Assembly: GCF_031453995.1 (NCBI RefSeq)
Contig: NZ_JAVDPZ010000006.1
Coordinates: forward strand, 62,001-126,000
Length of the DNA stretch: 64,000 nt
Origin: Nitrobacter vulgaris
GTDB taxonomy: Bacteria; Pseudomonadota; Alphaproteobacteria; Rhizobiales; Xanthobacteraceae
Direction: 5' to 3'
Shown: positions 26,291 to 33,710 of the stretch, piece after piece
Numbering within the stretch: the stretch's first letter is position 1
How the letters are laid out: each line of letters opens with the position of its first letter
Program-made: the position numbers and the translations under genes
The notes under the pieces: generated by a model
The model's input: only the letters and a program-made list of their open reading frames with translations
The model's database searches: none
Told to the model about the DNA's origin: nothing

Positions 26291-28206
26291 GACGCGGGAA
26301 GCCGGACGATGAAACGCGCGCCGGCGATCCGGATGTCGCCGTGGGCATCAGTCGGTCCGGGGCGGTTTTCAGCCCAGATCCGTCCGCGATGCGCTTCGAT
26401 GATCTGTTTCGAAATCGAAAGGCCAAGCCCGGAGTTCTGACCGAAACCCTGGTCGGGTCGGTCGGTGTAGAAGCGCTCGAACACGCGCTCCAGCGCGTCG
26501 GGGCGAATGCCGGGACCGTCGTCGTCCACGACGATCTCGATTTCGGATTTCAAGCGGCGACACACGATGCGCACACGGCCGCCGGGTTTCGAAAACGATT
26601 GAGCATTGGTCAGGAGGTTGGATATCACCTGTCCTAGTCGCAAGTCATGCCCCGGCACCGAGAAGGTGCGACTGCCTTCGAAGCGCACGTCGACACTGAT
26701 GTCGCGGCCGAGCTTGGTTTCGTTCGCGACCGATATAAGCATGGTCAAAAGACGCTGGATATCGACGGGCGCCTCATCCTGCCGTTGTAGCTCGGCGTCG
26801 AGTCGGCTTGCGTCGGATATGTCGGAGATCAGTCGATCAAGCCGGCGGACATCGTGCTCGATGACTTCCAGTAGTCGGCTGCGGCTGGTGTCGGTCTTCG
26901 CGAGCGGCAGGGTCTCCACCGCGGAGCGCAGCGAGGTGAGGGGATTTTTCAGTTCATGGGAAACGTCGGCCGCGAAGGTCTCGATCGCCTCGATACGGTT
27001 GTAGAGCGCGTCGGTCATGTCGCGCAGCGCGCCGGATAGGTGACCGATTTCGTCGCGGCGGCGAGTGAAGTCGGGAATCTCGATGCGCGTCTTGATACGG
27101 CGCCGCACACGCTCCGCACTGTCTGCGAGCCGCCGTACCGGTCCGGCGATGGTGCTTGCGAGCAGCAGCGACAGCACGATCATGACGATCATGGCAACGC
27201 CGAATACTTTCAGGATTGCCAGCCGTTCCGCCATGACCATCTGGTCGATATCGTCGCCTTGCGTGGATAGCATCAGCGAGCCGAAAATGGTGGAGCGGGG
27301 GCGTTCGACCGGAACGGCGACCGAAACGATGATTTCGCCCCGATCGTTAATGCGCACCATGCTGGATTTCTCACCCTTTAACGACTGCGCAACCTCCTGA
27401 TAGCCGTTGCCGTTTTCGGGACCGAGCTCACGATAGAGCGGAAGATCGCCGCGATTGAGCCAGGTGCGGATCGCGATCGTGGTGCGTTCAATGAACCCCG
27501 GCTTGACGTCGGTCGGGGGCGGCAGTTCGAAACGTATGACGTCGCCGCGGCGAAAGAGGCTGCGGCTGTCGAGAATCAATACTCCGTCGCGATCGTAGAT
27601 GCGCGCCCGGGTCTTGGTCGGAGAGATCAGCCGCCGCAGCACGGGAGCGACCCGCTCAGGATTGATTGGAAAGTCCAGCCCTGAAATTTCGTCCGGTGCG
27701 CCATAGCTCTCGCCGGGCTTGAGATCGAGCAGGCGATCCGTATCGATTGTTATCGTATTGGTCTCGACCGTGGCCGAGGCGGCAATGGCGCTGGCTATGA
27801 TCTCGCCCTGTACCAGCAGACTTTGCGCGCGCGCATCGATCAGGCCGGCGCGGAATTGCGAGAGATAGAGAATGCTGGCGACCAGCGCGATCAGGCCGGC
27901 GAGATTAAGCGATACGATGCGGCGGGTCAGGCTCGAAAAGCTGAGCGTGAAGAGAAACTGGCCTGCGCGCCTGAGCCAGCCAAGCGGCCGTTGCCAGGGC
28001 GGCGTCCGTTGGGCCTGATCGGCAAGACCTTCCGCCGCCAGGACTTGTGAGGTGTCCTCGGTCTCGGGATTCAAATCAGGCTGCGTTCGATCAAGCAAGG
28101 ACTGAAACTGCCCGGTTGCACCAAATTCACTATTGCTGTCATTCCCGCGTAAACGCTTCGCGTTTGTCGCTGAAGATGCGGCTGGACGACGAACGTTCGC
28201 ATTCAC
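26287..28206 (-). CDS. chvG: Sensor histidine kinase ChvG (ExoS)
   Basis: 639 aa inner-membrane sensor. TM1 (LTRRIVSLNLAGLIALVASI near 92) and TM2 (VFGVAMIVMIVLSLLLAST near 333) flank a large periplasmic domain of about 210 residues. Then come HAMP (about 355-405), the H-box FAADVSHELKNPLTSLRSA near 425, and the ATPase region with NLLTNAQSF, DDGPGIR and GLGLSISKQI. It partners with ChvI to control acid, envelope and symbiosis or virulence genes in rhizobia. The N-terminal 40 residues are atypical and the true start may be downstream, for example a TTG near 28098. hprK overlaps its 3' end. Confidence 0.95.
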   Translation of the reverse strand: MNANVRRPAASSATNAKRLRGNDSNSEFGATGQFQSLLDRTQPDLNPETEDTSQVLAAEGLADQAQRTPPWQRPLGWLRRAGQFLFTLSFSSLTRRIVSLNLAGLIALVASILYLSQFRAGLIDARAQSLLVQGEIIASAIAASATVETNTITIDTDRLLDLKPGESYGAPDEISGLDFPINPERVAPVLRRLISPTKTRARIYDRDGVLILDSRSLFRRGDVIRFELPPPTDVKPGFIERTTIAIRTWLNRGDLPLYRELGPENGNGYQEVAQSLKGEKSSMVRINDRGEIIVSVAVPVERPRSTIFGSLMLSTQGDDIDQMVMAERLAILKVFGVAMIVMIVLSLLLASTIAGPVRRLADSAERVRRRIKTRIEIPDFTRRRDEIGHLSGALRDMTDALYNRIEAIETFAADVSHELKNPLTSLRSAVETLPLAKTDTSRSRLLEVIEHDVRRLDRLISDISDASRLDAELQRQDEAPVDIQRLLTMLISVANETKLGRDISVDVRFEGSRTFSVPGHDLRLGQVISNLLTNAQSFSKPGGRVRIVCRRLKSEIEIVVDDDGPGIRPDALERVFERFYTDRPDQGFGQNSGLGLSISKQIIEAHRGRIWAENRPGPTDAHGDIRIAGARFIVRLPAS

Positions 28207-28270
28207 ACCGAAAGCAAACCGGACATGTCATCGAACATCCGGTTCACGGGCCGCGCCCATAACGATGTTA

Positions 28271-28972
28271 TCAGGTTTCCCTGAAGCGGTAACCCACGCC
28301 GTACAGGGTTTCGATCATTTCAAAGTCGTCGTCGACGACCTTGAACTTCTTACGCAGCCGCTTGATGTGGCTGTCGATGGTGCGGTCATCGACGTAGACC
28401 TGATCATCGTAGGCGGCGTCCATCAGCGCGTTGCGACTTTTGACGACGCCGGGGCGTGTCGCCAGCGCTTGCAAAATAAGGAACTCCGTGACGGTCAGGG
28501 TGACGGGCTCGTTCTTCCAGGTGCAGGTGTGACGCTCCGGGTCCATGCGCAGCAGGCCACGGTCGAGCGCCTTTGCGTCGCTCTCCTTGGGTACGGCGGC
28601 AGGATCTTTCGGGCAGGCTCGGCGCAAAACCGCTTTGACGCGCTCGACCAGCAACCGTTGCGAGAACGGCTTGCGGATGAAATCGTCGGCACCCATCTTG
28701 AGGCCGAACAGTTCATCAATCTCTTCGTCTTTGGAGGTGAGGAAAATAACGGGCAGGTCGGATTTCTGACGCAGTCGTCGCAGTGTCTCCATTCCGTCCA
28801 TGCGCGGCATCTTGATGTCGAGGATCGCAAGGTCCGGCTGGCTGGTGCGGAAGCCGTCGAGTGCCGACGCTCCATCGGTATAAGTCATGATGCGATAGCC
28901 TTCGGCTTCGAGCGCAATCGACACCGATGTGAGAATGTTGCGGTCGTCATCGACCAAAGCAATTGTGGGCAT
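28271..28972 (-). CDS. chvI: Response regulator ChvI, OmpR family
   Basis: 233 aa. Receiver domain MPTIALVDDDRNIL with phospho-acceptor Asp in LAILDIKMPRMDG near 52, Thr in FLTSKDE and Lys in FIRKPFSQ. A winged-helix DNA-binding domain follows (about 130-230, SRNALMDAAYDDQVYVDDR). The ATG 28972 gives the usual family start; a longer frame with ATG at 29026 or 29122 is possible. It is 64 bases upstream of chvG and divergent from the HugZ-like gene and pckA, which is the arrangement in Agrobacterium and Sinorhizobium. Confidence 0.95.
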   Translation of the reverse strand: MPTIALVDDDRNILTSVSIALEAEGYRIMTYTDGASALDGFRTSQPDLAILDIKMPRMDGMETLRRLRQKSDLPVIFLTSKDEEIDELFGLKMGADDFIRKPFSQRLLVERVKAVLRRACPKDPAAVPKESDAKALDRGLLRMDPERHTCTWKNEPVTLTVTEFLILQALATRPGVVKSRNALMDAAYDDQVYVDDRTIDSHIKRLRKKFKVVDDDFEMIETLYGVGYRFRET

Positions 28973-29182
28973 ATGCCTGCTTTCCGAAGCGGGTGGCGAG
29001 AGGCGAACAATTCGACCGTCTGCCATTGGTGTGACCTTAAGAACGCAGTCAACGAGCAATGCAAGCGAGGCTGAAGTGTGACCGAGGCTCTTTAAACGTG
29101 CGAAAGGCCCTACCGTTCCCACTCTGTTCGGTTATCAGTTTAGCCCTGAAAAGGTGGTTTTTCAAATTTGAGGATTTAAGCC

Positions 29183-29920
29183 ATGCAGCCGACCGCCAAT
29201 TTCACAGCCACAAACCTGACCCGATCCCTGCTACGCCGCAGCCGGCAAGGCGCACTTGCAACCTTAATGGCAGGTAGCGGCGACCCCTATTGCTCCCTTG
29301 TGAATGTCGCAAGCCATTACGATGGTTCACCAATTCTTTTGATTTCACGCCTTGCAGTGCATACGAAAAATCTGCTCGCCGATCCCAGGGTGTCGCTGAT
29401 GCTGGACGAGCGCGCAGCCGGCGACCCTCTGGAAGGCTCGCGGATCATGGTCGCGGGAACAGCCAAGGAGGCGGATGGGGAACTCAAGGCAATCCTGCGA
29501 AGGCGTTATCTGAACGTTCACCCCTCGGCGGAATCTTTCGCGGATTTCAATGATTTTTCGTTCTTCCGGATTCGGCTAACCGGAGTTCATTTGGTGGCCG
29601 GTTTCGGACGGATTGTTGATCTCAGGCCGGAAAAGATTCTGACCAGCCTTGAGGGCGCGGACGCGTTGGTCGCGGCCGAACAAACTGCGATCGAACATAT
29701 GAATGGCGATCATCGCGACGCCTTGAATCTTTATGCAACGCGGTTGCTCGGCGCGGAGACGGCCGACTGGCGCTGCACCGGCTGCGATCCCGACGGCTTG
29801 GACATGAGTGCCGACAAGCGTGATGCGTTGCGCCTTGATTTTCCGCGGCGGATCGTCACGCCCGAGGAACTTCGCGGTGTCTTGAAGGAATTGGCGGAAA
29901 AGGCCCGCGCGTCAGCATAG
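29183..29920 (+). CDS. HugZ-like pyridoxamine 5'-phosphate oxidase family protein
   Basis: 245 aa. N-terminal split-barrel flavin-type domain (LRRSRQGALATLMAGSGDPYCSLVNVA near 17) and C-terminal DUF2470-like domain (AEQTAIEHMNGDHRDALNLYA near 167, with the His-rich HMNGDH). Related HugZ proteins bind heme and help degrade it. Here no heme-uptake genes are adjacent. It lies between chvI (divergent) and pckA (same strand, 157 bases downstream), a position I recall as common in this family. Role in heme or flavin handling is inferred. Confidence 0.82.
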   Translation: MQPTANFTATNLTRSLLRRSRQGALATLMAGSGDPYCSLVNVASHYDGSPILLISRLAVHTKNLLADPRVSLMLDERAAGDPLEGSRIMVAGTAKEADGELKAILRRRYLNVHPSAESFADFNDFSFFRIRLTGVHLVAGFGRIVDLRPEKILTSLEGADALVAAEQTAIEHMNGDHRDALNLYATRLLGAETADWRCTGCDPDGLDMSADKRDALRLDFPRRIVTPEELRGVLKELAEKARASA

Positions 29921-29972
29921 GCTTGATCCGAATCCTCTGGAGTAAGCCGGGATTGGCCAGATGAGTTTGGCC

Positions 29973-30003
29973 TTGATCGATGCCGGCTCTGGACGGCTAT
30001 AAT
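29973..30003 (+). promoter_or_regulatory. pckA: Possible pckA promoter
   Basis: TATAAT at 29998-30003 with TTGATC at 29973-29978 (19-base spacer), 75 bases before the pckA start. The -10 is perfect; the spacer is long. A TTGGCC / TGGCC pair at 29954-29972 lies just upstream and could be an operator half-site pair. Confidence 0.4.
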
Positions 30004-30077
30004 TTAGACATCGCTGCGGAAGCGCGATTGGTTATGATCGCGCCCTGCGATGCGGATTCGACGAGGAGGAATTTTCC

Positions 30078-31694
30078 GTGCCTGAGACAGGCGTGCGTAA
30101 CGGCGCCTTCGGCGCCGAAAAGTTCGGCCTAAAAAATCTCAAGGCCGTGTACTGGAATTTTGGCGCGCCGCAGCTTTACGAGCATGCCCTACGTACAGGC
30201 GAAGCGATGCTGAATGCGGATGGCGCGTTATGCGCGGAGACCGGTATCTTCACCGGCCGAAGCCCCAAGGATAAGTTCGTGGTCCGTGATGTGACCACCG
30301 ATAAAAATATATGGTGGGCAGGCAACCAGTCGATGACGTCGGGGCAATTCGGCGCGTTGTATTCCGACTTTCTTGAGCACGCCGGGAACAAGACGCTGTT
30401 CGCACAGGACCTCTATGGTGGTGCCGATCCAAATTTTCGTATCAAGACACGCGTTTTCACCGAGTTGGCCTGGCATTCGCTTTTTATTCGCACCCTATTG
30501 CGCCGGCCGGAGATATCGGAACTTACCAACTTCGTACCTGAACTGACCGTCATCGACCTGCCGAGCTTTCGCGCCGATCCCAAACGGCATGGCGTTCGCT
30601 CGGAGAATGTTGTGGCCATCGATTTCATCCGCAAGATCATTCTCATCGGCGGATCTCATTATGCCGGGGAGATGAAGAAAAGCATCTTCACCACGCTGAA
30701 CTACCATCTGCCCGACAAAGGCGTGTTGCCGATGCACTGCTCGGCCAATGTCGGCCCCGGCGGTGACAGCGCGATCTTCTTCGGCCTCTCGGGAACGGGA
30801 AAGACCACGCTGTCCGCCGATCCCAAACGCACGCTGATCGGCGACGATGAGCACGGCTGGAGCAAGGACGGCATCTTCAATTTCGAGGGCGGCTGCTACG
30901 CCAAATGCATCAGGCTGTCGCAGGAGGCCGAACCCGAGATTTACGCCGCTTCGAAACGCTTCGGCGCAGTGCTTGAGAATGTCGTACACGACGAAGCCAC
31001 GCGGGTACCCGATTTCAATGACGACTCGAAGACCGAGAACACCCGTTCGGCCTATCCGCTCGAATTCATTCCGAACGCGTCTTTAACAGGCTGTGCCGGC
31101 CAGCCAAAAAATCTGATCATGCTGGCCGCTGACGCCTTTGGCGTACTGCCGCCCATCGCCAGGCTGACGCCGGCGCAGGCAATGTATCATTTTCTTTCGG
31201 GTTACACCGCGAAAGTAGCGGGAACTGAGCGCGACCTCGGCAACGAGCCGCAGCCAGAATTCTCCACCTGCTTCGGCTCGCCGTTCTTGCCGCGCGATCC
31301 CAGCGTCTACGGCAACATGCTGCGCGCCTTGATCGCGAAGCACAAGGTCGATTGCTGGCTGGTGAACACCGGTTGGACCGGGGGCAAATACGGGACCGGC
31401 CGTCGCATGCCAATCAGGGTCACGCGCGCTCTGCTCGGCGCAGCGCTCGACGGCTCCTTGCGCGACGTCCAGTTTCACAATGACAAATATTTCGGGTTCG
31501 CAGTCCCAACCTCGGTACCAGGCGTCGAGCCGCATATCCTCGATCCGATCAAGACCTGGGCCGATAAGGTCGAGTTCGACAGGACCGCGCGCGCCCTGGT
31601 CGACATGTTCCGGAAGAATTTTGGTAGATTCGAGAATGACGTCGATGCTGAGGTCAAGGCCGCGGCTCCGGCTGCTAAGGAGGCGGCAGAGTAA
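30078..31694 (+). CDS. pckA: Phosphoenolpyruvate carboxykinase (ATP)
   Basis: 538 aa. It converts oxaloacetate and ATP to PEP, CO2 and ADP, the entry step of gluconeogenesis. Motifs: GIFTGRSPKDKFVV near 53 (oxaloacetate binding), GGSHYAGEMKKSIFT near 192, P-loop FGLSGTGKTTLSAD near 232, metal-binding IGDDEHGW near 253 and NTGWTGGKYGTGRRM near 429. Starts with GTG at 30078 behind GAGGAGGA. Close to chvGI, as in Agrobacterium where this pair regulates pckA, and it supplies the PEP that drives the PtsP-HPr-EIIA relay. Confidence 0.98.
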   Translation: MPETGVRNGAFGAEKFGLKNLKAVYWNFGAPQLYEHALRTGEAMLNADGALCAETGIFTGRSPKDKFVVRDVTTDKNIWWAGNQSMTSGQFGALYSDFLEHAGNKTLFAQDLYGGADPNFRIKTRVFTELAWHSLFIRTLLRRPEISELTNFVPELTVIDLPSFRADPKRHGVRSENVVAIDFIRKIILIGGSHYAGEMKKSIFTTLNYHLPDKGVLPMHCSANVGPGGDSAIFFGLSGTGKTTLSADPKRTLIGDDEHGWSKDGIFNFEGGCYAKCIRLSQEAEPEIYAASKRFGAVLENVVHDEATRVPDFNDDSKTENTRSAYPLEFIPNASLTGCAGQPKNLIMLAADAFGVLPPIARLTPAQAMYHFLSGYTAKVAGTERDLGNEPQPEFSTCFGSPFLPRDPSVYGNMLRALIAKHKVDCWLVNTGWTGGKYGTGRRMPIRVTRALLGAALDGSLRDVQFHNDKYFGFAVPTSVPGVEPHILDPIKTWADKVEFDRTARALVDMFRKNFGRFENDVDAEVKAAAPAAKEAAE

Positions 31695-31814
31695 GCCTGC
31701 ACATCGATGTCTTGAAGAGCGGTTCGATGCTCGCCCATCCATTCTTCGATAGTTACGCCGCGCTACGGCATATCTAACTATCTCGGCACAGCCAAATATG
31801 AGGACGATTAAAAA

Positions 31815-32711
31815 ATGATCGGCAGACGACGATTGCTGTGTGCGACGGGTGCGGGCCTGGCGGGGCTGGTCGTCATGGGCCGGGCTGGCCGAGTCCGGGC
31901 GGCCTCGGCATTGCATGAGAAGTTTGTCGACGAATTGAAAAGGCTGGAAAATGAAAGCGGCGGCGGGCGGCTGGGTGTCACGCTGCTCGATACCAGCACC
32001 GGCCAGCGCGTCGGCCAGCGGATGGACGAGCGGTTTCCAATGTGCAGCACCTTCAAGGTGCTAGCGGCGGGCGCCGTTCTTCAAGGGGTCGATGCCGGCA
32101 AGGAAAATCTCTCGCGGCGGATTTATTTCAGTGAGACCGATCTCGTGACCCATTCGCCGGAGACGCAGAAGCACGTCGGCCCGCACGGCATGACCGTCGC
32201 AGAACTATGCAAGGCCGCAATTACGCTCAGCGACAACACGGCGGGAAATCTGCTGCTCGCGAGCATTGGCGGCCCGCAGGGCCTGACCGCTTTTGTGCGG
32301 GGGCTGGGCGACGACATGACGCGTCTCGACCGCGCCGAGACGGCACTCAATGAAGCGCTGCCAGGCGATCCGCGCGATACCACGACGCCGAACGCGATGG
32401 CCTCCGATTTGCGGGCGTTGGTGTTGGACGGCATGCTGTCGGCGGAGTCGCGCGCTCAACTCGCGGGCTGGCTCGCCGCCAATACAACTGGCGGCAAGCG
32501 CCTGCGCGCCGGATTGCCGGCCGCGTGGCGCGTCGGCGACAAAACCGGGTCCGGCGAGCGGGGAACAGCGAATGATGTCGCTGTGATCTGGCCGCCGGAT
32601 CGGGCGCCGTTTATTGTGACGGCCTATCTCACGGGCGCCACCGCCTCGGCGGATCGGCAAAACGCTGTCATCGCGGCCGTCGGACGCGCGGTCACGACCG
32701 CATTTGCATGA
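31815..32711 (+). CDS. Class A beta-lactamase
   Basis: 298 aa exported serine beta-lactamase. A twin-arginine-like signal (GRRRLLCATGAGLAGLVV) suggests folded export by Tat. The catalytic set is complete: Ser78 in CSTFK with Lys81, SDN at 139-141, general-base Glu175 in ETALNEA, and KTG at 243-245. Cys77 precedes the nucleophile as in several chromosomal and carbapenem-hydrolysing class A enzymes, and no obvious second partner Cys is at the matching carbapenemase position. Inference: resident penicillinase or cephalosporinase. It follows pckA by 120 bases; no LysR-type ampR-like regulator and no mobile element is near. Confidence 0.93.
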   Translation: MIGRRRLLCATGAGLAGLVVMGRAGRVRAASALHEKFVDELKRLENESGGGRLGVTLLDTSTGQRVGQRMDERFPMCSTFKVLAAGAVLQGVDAGKENLSRRIYFSETDLVTHSPETQKHVGPHGMTVAELCKAAITLSDNTAGNLLLASIGGPQGLTAFVRGLGDDMTRLDRAETALNEALPGDPRDTTTPNAMASDLRALVLDGMLSAESRAQLAGWLAANTTGGKRLRAGLPAAWRVGDKTGSGERGTANDVAVIWPPDRAPFIVTAYLTGATASADRQNAVIAAVGRAVTTAFA

Positions 32712-32735
32712 TGTCCGCAAGACTGCCGCGCGTGT

Positions 32736-33710
32736 TCAGATTCTATCCGGCTCCAGCGCATTGCTCGGAGTCGGGCGGTCGGTGATCTGCTGCCCGAACA
32801 GGCTCGCGATCAATTCCACCGCGACCCGCGCGGTTCGCCCGCGTTCGTCGAGAAACGGATTGAGTTCGACGATGTCGACCGAACGGACCAGTCCGGAATC
32901 GTATAGCAGTTCCATGACGAGATGTGCCTCGCGATAGGTCGCTCCTCCCGGAACGGTCGTGCCGACGCCGGGCGCGATGCCGGGGTCCAGGACGTCGAGA
33001 TCGAAGCTGACATGCAGGACGCCATTGCGCGCCCTCACTCGCTCGATGACGCGATGAATCAATACGGATACGCCGAACTCATCGATCGCGCGCATGTCAG
33101 CGACCGCGATGCGACGGTCTTGCACCAGCTTCTTCTCGAGCGGGTCAATCGAATGGATGCCGAACAGGTCCAGATGCGCTGGCGAGATGGCTGAGCGCGG
33201 CTCGTCGCCGAGCAGCCCATCAAGCCCGGGCTCGCCGCACACAAAAGCGGCGGACATGCCGTGCATGTTCGCGGTCATGGTCGTCAGTGGCGTATTGTAA
33301 TCGGCGTGAGCGTCGAGCCAAAGTACGAACAGTTCGCGTCCTCTTTCATGCCAATAGCGCGCGACACCGTTAATCGAACCCATCGAGAGGCTGTGGTCGC
33401 CGCCAAGAAAGATAGGGATCGCGCCGGACTTCGTCAGATCATAAGCGCGCGGGCTGAGTGCGCGGATCCATGCCTGGATATCGCGGTAGTTGTTGGTCTT
33501 CGCGGGAATTGGGTCGGTTGCCGGCACGACCTGAGCAATGGAGATGTCGCCATGATCCAGGACATCGATGCCCAGGTTTTCCAGCACCGGCTTGATTCCC
33601 GCGGTCCGCAGTGCTGCTGGCCCCATCAAGGTGCCGCGTTGCGATGCGCCCATGTCGATGGGAATGCCGAGCAGCGCGATCCTTCGGCTACTACCTGTCA
33701 TGTTCGTCAT
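32736..33710 (-). CDS. rocF: Arginase
   Basis: 324 aa ureohydrolase splitting arginine to ornithine and urea with two Mn ions. Metal motifs FLGGDHSLSMG near 107, LWLDAHADYNTP near 133 and SFDLDVLDPGIAPG near 235 are complete; the last has the full DxD pair. The overall pattern is arginase rather than agmatinase (GASQRGTLMGPAALR near 17). The ATG at 33710 overlaps the ligD stop by four bases, so arginase is translated behind the NHEJ ligase, although no functional link is evident. Confidence 0.92.
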   Translation of the reverse strand: MTNMTGSSRRIALLGIPIDMGASQRGTLMGPAALRTAGIKPVLENLGIDVLDHGDISIAQVVPATDPIPAKTNNYRDIQAWIRALSPRAYDLTKSGAIPIFLGGDHSLSMGSINGVARYWHERGRELFVLWLDAHADYNTPLTTMTANMHGMSAAFVCGEPGLDGLLGDEPRSAISPAHLDLFGIHSIDPLEKKLVQDRRIAVADMRAIDEFGVSVLIHRVIERVRARNGVLHVSFDLDVLDPGIAPGVGTTVPGGATYREAHLVMELLYDSGLVRSVDIVELNPFLDERGRTARVAVELIASLFGQQITDRPTPSNALEPDRI

